A DNA stretch of 64,000 nt, taken from assembly GCA_003215535.1 (NCBI GenBank), contig QCKG01000005.1, positions 1 through 64,000 of the forward strand. The letters are read 5' to 3'. The notes beneath the pieces were generated by a model that ran no database searches, was not told the DNA's origin, and was given only the letters and a program-made list of their open reading frames with translations. Each line of letters starts with the position of its first letter. Position 1 is the first letter of the stretch. This document shows, one piece after another, positions 58,144 to 64,000 of the stretch. This stretch comes from Prochlorococcus sp. AG-409-L18 (lineage in GTDB: Bacteria; Cyanobacteriota; Cyanobacteriia; PCC-6307; Cyanobiaceae). Made by a program: the position numbers and the translations under genes.

Positions 58144-59268
58144 TTAGCTTGATGTGTGATCAAGTCTCATAAAAACTTCCCAGAATATTTGCATTTGTTT
58201 TGTTGTCCCGATACTCACTCTAAGAGAGTTTTCGATGGATAATTTGTTGTTCATATTCCTGACAAGAATACCTTCATCTTTGAGATGGGTTTCGATTTTT
58301 AAAGAGTTATGTTTTGGCCAGATTAAGCAATAGTTCCCTCCATCCATATGATGTCTAGTCCCGCTTGCTTCTAATTGTTTTTTCAACCAAGCCTTTGCCC
58401 GTAAGACTTCTTCTACATAGTTATCAACATAATCTTGGTCTTTCAGAGCTGCCAAAGCTGCTATGACGGCAAAACTGTTGATGTCATAGGGACCGGTGAC
58501 GCGCTTTGTACGCTCAATAACATATGAGTTTGCAATGGCGAATCCAATGCGAAGTCCTGCTAAACCTGCTGTTTTGGATAATGATCTTAAAACCACAAGG
58601 TTCTGAGTGGTATTGAAATCTACGAAAGGCAAGACACTATCGCCAGAGAAGGCTTCGTATAGCTCATCAACAACGACAAGAGTTTTAGGAGCCAGTTTGG
58701 CTAGTTCCAGGATTGTTGTTGCAGCTAGTCTTGTCCCAGTTGGATTATTGGGATTACATATAAGTAAAATTTTTGGCTTCTTATTTAGTAATGCTTCACG
58801 GATTTCTTCAAGAGGGAATATGAATTTCTTTCCTGCGTATGGAATGGAAATAATGCTCATACCTTGCATGTGAGCGCAGGGGGTGTAGTAACCGAAAGTG
58901 GGATTAGTGGTTAATAGGTGCTCATTTGGATTTCCGTAAGCGTGAAAAATTGCATGAATTGCCGCATCTACTCCGTTGAACAACCCTATTTGTTCAGATT
59001 GCAATGCTGCGCCTGACTTTGAGATACTCAAATTTGAAACCACTGCTTCTTGTAAGCCGTTGTATTCGGGGTAGATAGAGATTTGCCTGGCAGGAATATT
59101 TCTTAGAGCTTTGATTACCATTGGACTGGGTCCGATAGTGTTCTCATTAAAGTCGAGCCTTAATAGGTTTCTACGTCCTTCCAAAGGAGCTGTATATGGA
59201 TGCATATTTTCTACTGCGTTTCGAGGAACAGGCCATTGCAATGGCATGGATTTTTGACCAAATTCCAT
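58144..59268 (-). CDS. hisC: Class I/II aminotransferase, HisC-like
   Basis: This pyridoxal-phosphate enzyme fits histidinol-phosphate aminotransferase: LRLDFNENTIGPSP, ICNPNNPTGT, VDELYEAF, the PLP Lys in LRSLSKTAGLAGLRIG and LRVSIGT. It would transaminate imidazole-acetol phosphate in histidine synthesis. A frame extends to 59340, but ATG 59268 overlaps the argS stop by one base (TAATG), a pattern repeated in this genome, so it is preferred. Other HisC-like genes may exist, so the exact substrate is probable rather than sure. Confidence 0.85.
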   Translation of the reverse strand: MEFGQKSMPLQWPVPRNAVENMHPYTAPLEGRRNLLRLDFNENTIGPSPMVIKALRNIPARQISIYPEYNGLQEAVVSNLSISKSGAALQSEQIGLFNGVDAAIHAIFHAYGNPNEHLLTTNPTFGYYTPCAHMQGMSIISIPYAGKKFIFPLEEIREALLNKKPKILLICNPNNPTGTRLAATTILELAKLAPKTLVVVDELYEAFSGDSVLPFVDFNTTQNLVVLRSLSKTAGLAGLRIGFAIANSYVIERTKRVTGPYDINSFAVIAALAALKDQDYVDNYVEEVLRAKAWLKKQLEASGTRHHMDGGNYCLIWPKHNSLKIETHLKDEGILVRNMNNKLSIENSLRVSIGTTKQMQIFWEVFMRLDHTSS

Positions 59269-61079
59269 TACATCCTCTCCAGGATAGGTAGACCAAGCAG
59301 ACTCATCCCCAATTTGAGAGTGTCTGCTGTAAGACGACAAAGGGCTAATCTGCTATCTCGATAAGGTTGACTTGCCTTTAAAACAGGAACTTGATCGTAG
59401 AAGCGATTAAAAACTTGGCTTAGTTCAAATAAATAATTACATAGACGATTTGGTAATAACTCCTCTTCCACTTCGGCAATTGTTTCATCAAATCTCAGGA
59501 GTTCTCGAATTAGCGCCCACTCCTGTGGCTCTTTAAATTCAAGACTCGAACCTTGAATGTCAAGACTCCCCCCTTTTCGGCTAATACCAGCTATTCGTAC
59601 TAAGGCATATAGAAGATAGGGTGCTGTATTTCCTTGAAGAGAAAGCATTCGATCAAAGCTGAATTGGTAGTTTGTAACTCTATTTTGGCTTAAATCAGCA
59701 TATTTCACGGCGGCAAGACCTACTGCCTTAGATACACGGGTAATGAAGACTTCAGTTTCTTCTCGACTTTCTTCTTTCAAGCGTCTACGTAGATCAGCCT
59801 CTGCTCGATCAATGGCTTCATCTAGGAGATCACGTAGGCGTATGGTATCCCCTGATCGTGTTTTGAGTTTTTTCCCATCTTCTCCTTGTACTAAACCGAA
59901 TGGTACATGCTCAACCCGACTAGCTTTTGGAATCCAATTGGCAAGTTTGGCGACTTGAAAAACCCCTTGAAAGTGGTTGGATTGACCTGCATCGGTCACA
60001 TAGATCAATCTACAAGCTCCATCTCCTTCTGGAGGTGTGGCAAAACGATATCTCAAGGCAGCCAAGTCGGTTGTTGCGTAGTTGAAACCTCCATTGCTCT
60101 TTTGAATGATTATTGGTAGAGGCTTTCCGCTTTTGCCATACATGCCATCAAGGAATACACACTTCGCACCTTCGTCAGTGACAAGCATTCCTTTTTTATT
60201 GAGATCATCTACTACATTCTGGAGATATGGATTATAAAATGACTCTCCGCGTTCGCTAAGTTTAACATCAAGATAGTCGTAGATTTTTTTGAATTCTTGG
60301 CGTGATTGTTCACATAGTAACTCCCATGCTTTCTTGGCTAGTGGATCGCCCCTTTGAAGCTTGACCACTTCATCTCGCGAGGTGGTTTGAAAAACTGCAT
60401 CCGTATCAAAGCGTTGCTTTGCTTCACGATAAAAGGTTACAAGGTCACCTAGATCAACAGCATTGGCGGTTTCTAATGCTTCCGGTGCCACTTCCTTAAG
60501 GTGAGTGATCAACATTCCAAATTGTGTACCCCAATCTCCAACGTGATTGATTCGCAAAACTGAATAACCGCGAAATTCCAATACTCTCGCTAGTGAATCT
60601 CCAATAATTGTCGAGCGCAAATGACCCACATGCATCTCTTTGGCAATATTCGGACTTGAAAAATCCACTACAACTGTGGGAGTAATTGCGTCTGGTGTTT
60701 CGCTATTTATTAATGGCACGCCTAGACGTTTATCTTTTATACGAGCTTGTATCTCTGCAACGAGACATTGGTTTTTGATTCTAAGGTTTATGAACCCAGG
60801 GCCTGCTATCTGAGGAGCGTTGCATAGAGCTGAGAAGTCTTGATCAATGTTCAGATTCTCAACAATTCTCATGGCGATTCCATGAGGGGATTGCTTTAGC
60901 TCCTTGGCTAATGATAAAGCGATATTTACTTGGAAATCACCAAATTCAGGCTTGCTTGCAGCGACTAATTGTGGATCTAGAGCCCTCCCTGAGCTTTGTG
61001 GGGAGGGGGCAATATCCTGGATTGTCTTCTCTATGGCTACTAGAAGTTGTTTCCGTAGGGTTTTGTAGAGGTTGAGCAT
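59268..61079 (-). CDS. argS: Arginyl-tRNA synthetase
   Basis: ArgS charges tRNA-Arg. The 603-residue protein has the class I signature in [20 protein letters not shown] (HIGH form HVGH), [17 protein letters not shown], the region [16 protein letters not shown] that takes the place of KMSKS, and an anticodon-binding C-terminal domain. Near the 5' end is a strong GC hairpin (60983-61007). It overlaps hisC by one base downstream and follows nadC by 17 bp. Confidence 0.96.
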   Translation of the reverse strand: MLNLYKTLRKQLLVAIEKTIQDIAPSPQSSGRALDPQLVAASKPEFGDFQVNIALSLAKELKQSPHGIAMRIVENLNIDQDFSALCNAPQIAGPGFINLRIKNQCLVAEIQARIKDKRLGVPLINSETPDAITPTVVVDFSSPNIAKEMHVGHLRSTIIGDSLARVLEFRGYSVLRINHVGDWGTQFGMLITHLKEVAPEALETANAVDLGDLVTFYREAKQRFDTDAVFQTTSRDEVVKLQRGDPLAKKAWELLCEQSRQEFKKIYDYLDVKLSERGESFYNPYLQNVVDDLNKKGMLVTDEGAKCVFLDGMYGKSGKPLPIIIQKSNGGFNYATTDLAALRYRFATPPEGDGACRLIYVTDAGQSNHFQGVFQVAKLANWIPKASRVEHVPFGLVQGEDGKKLKTRSGDTIRLRDLLDEAIDRAEADLRRRLKEESREETEVFITRVSKAVGLAAVKYADLSQNRVTNYQFSFDRMLSLQGNTAPYLLYALVRIAGISRKGGSLDIQGSSLEFKEPQEWALIRELLRFDETIAEVEEELLPNRLCNYLFELSQVFNRFYDQVPVLKASQPYRDSRLALCRLTADTLKLGMSLLGLPILERM

Positions 61080-61096
61080 TGGTTGCTGTTGTATCT

Positions 61097-62017
61097 TTAT
61101 TTTTTAAAGGGATTTTTGCCATCTTTTTGAGTGGCTATGTGTTCAGTAATATCGGACTCAAATCTCATACTGAAGTCGATCCAAGAACTTTTTGTGATGG
61201 GTGCGCTGCTTGAAATAAGATCAATTCCGGTTTCTGCATAAGCTTGTAAATCAACCGGATTCACCCCTGAAGCTTCTAGCACAATCTCTTGTGGTCCATC
61301 ATCTTTGCTACGGATTGAGGCTAAAGAGCGTAATCTTGGAACCAATTCTTTAAGAATTCCTGGTGGTATTTCATCAAGCAAGATTCCATCAGCTCCAGCC
61401 TGGATAGCTTGCTCCGCCTGTACAGGAGTTTCGGCTTCAACAATAATCTTTGTTGGCCATGGTGCTTGTATTCGTATTGCCTTCACTGCATCTTCAAGGC
61501 CTCCTGACCAAGCTATGTGGTTTTCTTTCAGCATGGCGGCATCATCAAGACCGAGACGGTGATTAGTACCTCCTCCACAGCGCACTGCATATTTCTCTAA
61601 AACACGAAGGCCTGGAGTTGTTTTTCGAGTATCGACAAGTTTGACCTTTGTTCCTTCTAACTCTTTCACCAGTTTGGCTGTGGCCGTGGCAATGCCGGAG
61701 AGGTGCATCGCAATATTTAATGCTGTTCTTTCTCCTGCTGCCAGCAAGTCTGCTGAACCATGTAACTCTAGAAGTCTTTGATTTGCATTGAAATAGCTTC
61801 CATCTTCAACAAGTAATTTGACCTTTATTGCTTGATTCAGTCGCTGAAAGATTTTTTGAACCAACCCACCACCACAGAAAACACCTGATTGCTTGGCAAT
61901 CCAATAAGCAGAACCAATGATATTTTCAACAGCTGGAGCTGTTAAATCTCCACGTCCTAAATCTTCCTGGAGCCATTCGTCTACAAGACGGTTTATCGCT
62001 GGACTATGTAGATCCAC
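61097..62017 (-). CDS. nadC: Nicotinate-nucleotide pyrophosphorylase (quinolinate phosphoribosyltransferase)
   Basis: NadC makes nicotinate mononucleotide from quinolinate in NAD synthesis. Key blocks are [69 protein letters not shown] and LEASGVN. The 306-residue length includes an unusual basic C-terminal tail. The start is GTG 62017. It belongs to the mnmE-nadC-argS-hisC run; mnmE lies 68 bp upstream. Confidence 0.94.
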   Translation of the reverse strand: MDLHSPAINRLVDEWLQEDLGRGDLTAPAVENIIGSAYWIAKQSGVFCGGGLVQKIFQRLNQAIKVKLLVEDGSYFNANQRLLELHGSADLLAAGERTALNIAMHLSGIATATAKLVKELEGTKVKLVDTRKTTPGLRVLEKYAVRCGGGTNHRLGLDDAAMLKENHIAWSGGLEDAVKAIRIQAPWPTKIIVEAETPVQAEQAIQAGADGILLDEIPPGILKELVPRLRSLASIRSKDDGPQEIVLEASGVNPVDLQAYAETGIDLISSSAPITKSSWIDFSMRFESDITEHIATQKDGKNPFKK

Positions 62018-62085
62018 GATGCTTTCAAGGTGAGTGTCTTCTTAATAGCTTATTTGGCATGAGTTTTTGTCATAGATGCATTGCT

Positions 62086-63480
62086 TCACTTCCCAATACA
62101 GAAGCGCGAAAAGATTCTGTCGAGTACTGGCTCTGTGATCTCTTCACCTGTGAGCTCACCTAGTTTCTTGATGGCTTCTCGTAAATCAATGCTCCAGAAA
62201 TCCCATGGTAATTTTTGCTTGGCAACTTCCTTGGTTCTTTCTAAAGCAGCAGCTGCAAGAGTTGCCAGATCCCGTTGCCTTTCATTTAGTGCAAAAATCA
62301 AACCTTCAGTTTGGGCAGTACCACACTTTTCTAGTAACTCAGCAATGAGAGCTTGTTCACCTTCATTGGTATGTGCGCTGTATGTGACATAGTTAATTCC
62401 TTTAGCGGCATGCCCTTTTGGGAGAGTGATTATTGACTGGTTAGCAATATCAGCTTTATTGCCGACAATAAGCTTTGGGATGCCCGTAGGAATATTGGCA
62501 AGAAGTGCATCATCCTCTTCCCTCCAACCTAATGCGAGATCAAACACAAGAATTGCAACGTCAGCAGCCATTAATGCTTTGTGGCTTCTTGCAATCCCAA
62601 GTTGTTCAAGTTCATCGTTAGTTGAGCGAATTCCAGCAGTATCAAGAAGCATGATTGGGACACCTTCCAAAACAATTTCACTCTCGAGTAGATCTCGTGT
62701 TGTTCCTGGTAGATCAGCGACTATTGCTCGCTCACGTCGACTGAGCCTATTAAGCAGGGAACTCTTGCCAACATTTGGGCGACCAATGATTGCCACTTTT
62801 AGACCCTGGCGGAGCAAGGCACCTCTATTTGCATCTTCAACTAGCCCTTGTAAGGCGAGTTGAACCTTAATTAGTTCGTCTAAGAGCTTTTGCCCGTCAA
62901 GGATGGGTAGTTCATCTTCAAAGTCCACTCTGGCTTCTATCTCACTGAGTTGATCCAGCAATGTTTCTCTCAGCTTATTAATGTGACGTTGTATTCCTCC
63001 ATCAACTCCAGTCATTGCAAGCTCTGCGGCTCTATAAGTTCTGGCTGCCACTAAATCCCTAATGGCTTCAGCTTGGGTAAGACTTAGACGACCATTCATA
63101 ACTGCACGTTGACTGAACTCACCAGGCATTGCTCTTCTTACTTCGGGGTGAGCCAGGACTTGTTCAAGCACTCTTTGAACAGCTATTAATCCACCATGAC
63201 AGTGGATTTCTACTATGTCTTCTCCCGTAAAACTTCTTGGGGCGTTCATGATCAAAACCAAAACTTCATCGACTTGCTCTTTACCTGTTTTGTCCATTAC
63301 ATGGCCATAAAGCACGTGATGACTTGCCCAAACTTGGTTCCCAGGTATTGAGACTATGCTTTGTACAACTTTTGATGCTGCAGGACCAGAGACTCGTATT
63401 ACTGCAATTCCACCTTGCTCTGCAGCCACTGCCGTTGCTATAGCGGCGATTGTTTGGACGTTAAGAGGGTCAATAGTCAT
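62086..63480 (-). CDS. mnmE: tRNA modification GTPase MnmE
   Basis: MnmE, with MnmG, modifies wobble uridines of tRNA. The 464-residue protein has the N-terminal folate-binding domain (VIRVSGPAASKV, IHCHGGLIAVQRVLE, PGEFSQRAVMNGRLSLTQAEAI), the G domain (GRPNVGKSS, DLPGTTRD, DTAGIR, VGNKAD) and the C-terminal CIGK tail with its catalytic Cys. All parts are intact. It diverges from the DUF2062 gene, with 72 bp between. Confidence 0.97.
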   Translation of the reverse strand: MTIDPLNVQTIAAIATAVAAEQGGIAVIRVSGPAASKVVQSIVSIPGNQVWASHHVLYGHVMDKTGKEQVDEVLVLIMNAPRSFTGEDIVEIHCHGGLIAVQRVLEQVLAHPEVRRAMPGEFSQRAVMNGRLSLTQAEAIRDLVAARTYRAAELAMTGVDGGIQRHINKLRETLLDQLSEIEARVDFEDELPILDGQKLLDELIKVQLALQGLVEDANRGALLRQGLKVAIIGRPNVGKSSLLNRLSRRERAIVADLPGTTRDLLESEIVLEGVPIMLLDTAGIRSTNDELEQLGIARSHKALMAADVAILVFDLALGWREEDDALLANIPTGIPKLIVGNKADIANQSIITLPKGHAAKGINYVTYSAHTNEGEQALIAELLEKCGTAQTEGLIFALNERQRDLATLAAAALERTKEVAKQKLPWDFWSIDLREAIKKLGELTGEEITEPVLDRIFSRFCIGK

Positions 63481-63552
63481 TAACAGTTCACCTTTGGACC
63501 TGCATTTGAACTACTCCAGGCTGTGATGCCAGGGTTCAGGAGACTCGAATTT

Positions 63553-64000
63553 ATGTTCAAGTTTATTCGCAACCTAATTTATCGACTCCAAAGGCTATTT
63601 TTGTGGTTATGGAACCAGGAAGGGACCTCTGGAGAACGTGCGCGTGGGTTAGCAGCTGGAGTTTTCAGTGGATTCTTTCCTTTATTTGGGGTGCAGACAC
63701 TTTTGGGGATTGCTCTCGCGAAGTTATTAAGAGGCAATATTCTCTTGGCTGTAATAGGTACTTGGATAAGTAATCCAATTACCTATTTGCCACTTTATTG
63801 GATTAATTATCAGATTGGTACATACATTTTAGTTAGTGAGCCTAGTGATGATGTGCTTAGACAATTTTCATTGAGAGATGTATGGTCGCAGGGTTTGTTA
63901 TTTAGTGGTCGTTTAGTGGTGGGATCTATGTTGGCCGGTTTAGTTACATCAATTGTTGTGGGGATAATTATTTATGTGTTACTAGAGAGGCTCTCTAAGA
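63553..64000 (+). CDS. DUF2062 membrane protein, cut by the right edge
   Basis: An ATG at 63553, preceded by AGGAG, opens a frame still running at the last base, so the 3' end is missing. The visible 149 residues start MFKFIRNLIYRLQRL and contain GVFSGFFPLFGVQTLLGIALAKLLRGN, typical of DUF2062, then ISNPITYLPLYWINYQIG and two more helices (LVVGSMLAGLVTSIVVGIII). Function is unknown; members are small inner-membrane proteins. Confidence 0.8.
   Translation, partial: MFKFIRNLIYRLQRLFLWLWNQEGTSGERARGLAAGVFSGFFPLFGVQTLLGIALAKLLRGNILLAVIGTWISNPITYLPLYWINYQIGTYILVSEPSDDVLRQFSLRDVWSQGLLFSGRLVVGSMLAGLVTSIVVGIIIYVLLERLSK

Noticed and set aside
58144-59340. Longer hisC start at 59340
   Set aside because: It would overlap argS by 73 bp; ATG 59268 makes the TAATG overlap used elsewhere in the window and keeps all motifs.
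62426-62863. Open frame of 145 codons opposite mnmE
   Set aside because: It lies fully antisense to the conserved MnmE G domain, is Ser/Arg-rich, and has no family resemblance; it is a shadow frame.

Overview
This window looks like a contiguous piece of a marine picocyanobacterial chromosome, most likely Prochlorococcus or a very close relative. The reasons are the compact layout, the moderately AT-rich sequence, the set of photosynthetic housekeeping proteins (RpaA, RpaB, Ycf3, Ycf34, RbcR, Rre1, ChlM, eight NDH-1 subunits, phylloquinone genes) and the lineage-typical small proteins UPF0367, DUF3172 and DUF3285. I see no insertion sequence, phage gene, integrase, CRISPR array or rRNA operon. 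There is one tRNA (Asn). Nearly all genes are recognisable core genes, so this is not an accessory island.

Layout. 1-2150: the end of an unidentified gene, a GC-rich structured stretch that may be a non-coding RNA (6S-like fold, uncertain), UPF0367, a CbiO-type ABC ATPase, tRNA-Asn. 2150-9100: response regulator RpaA facing an operon of Cu-type P-ATPase, tmk and holB, then ycf3 and radA. 9097-13808: rpaB followed by the lipid-initiation cluster plsX-fabH-fabD-plsC. 13810-17093: ydcF-like, tsaB and ycf34 in overlapping order, then cca (carrying a perfect 40-bp palindrome) and an RRM protein. 17135-22406: phytoene synthase and phytoene desaturase, ndhM, DUF3172, RbcR and a probable zeta-carotene isomerase (Z-ISO), so three consecutive carotenoid steps lie close together. 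22440-34489: ndhF and ndhD, scpA, a sugar nucleotidyltransferase, metF, a PedR-like regulator, a CYTH protein, nadK, then the ndhA-I-G-E operon. 34508-46682: gltA, the largest gap (about 630 bp), rhodanese, hrcA, trpB, SUI1, cysC, purE, nagA, chlM, an RluA-like protein, rre1, cysteine desulfurase, rsmH. 46728-53126: ndhH and the phylloquinone block (thioesterase, menE, menC, menA, menF). 53090-64000: gshB and grxC, prfB with a programmed frameshift, DUF3285, ybeY, dgkA, trpG/pabA, a degenerate metallo-beta-lactamase-fold protein, hisC, argS, nadC, mnmE and a truncated DUF2062 gene.

How the genes work together. NDH-1 subunits M, F, D, E, G, I, A and H serve cyclic electron flow and respiration. 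MenF/C/E/A plus a thioesterase make the phylloquinone of photosystem I, which Ycf3 helps assemble. CrtB, CrtP and Z-ISO feed carotenoid synthesis, and ChlM feeds chlorophyll synthesis. RpaA, RpaB, Rre1, RbcR and PedR are regulators of light, redox and carbon responses. Many genes are joined by ATGA or TAATG overlaps, and several convergent pairs overlap at their 3' ends.

The points most worth a second look are the 40-bp perfect palindrome inside cca, the structured RNA candidate near the left end, an RluA-family protein lacking the catalytic Asp, a secreted beta-lactamase-fold protein that has lost its metal motif, the long Ala/Ser/Val/Gly-rich N-terminal extension of PlsX, the CYTH protein with an extra C-terminal module, and the RF2 frameshift. 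Homology calls rest on recalled family motifs; no database search was run.
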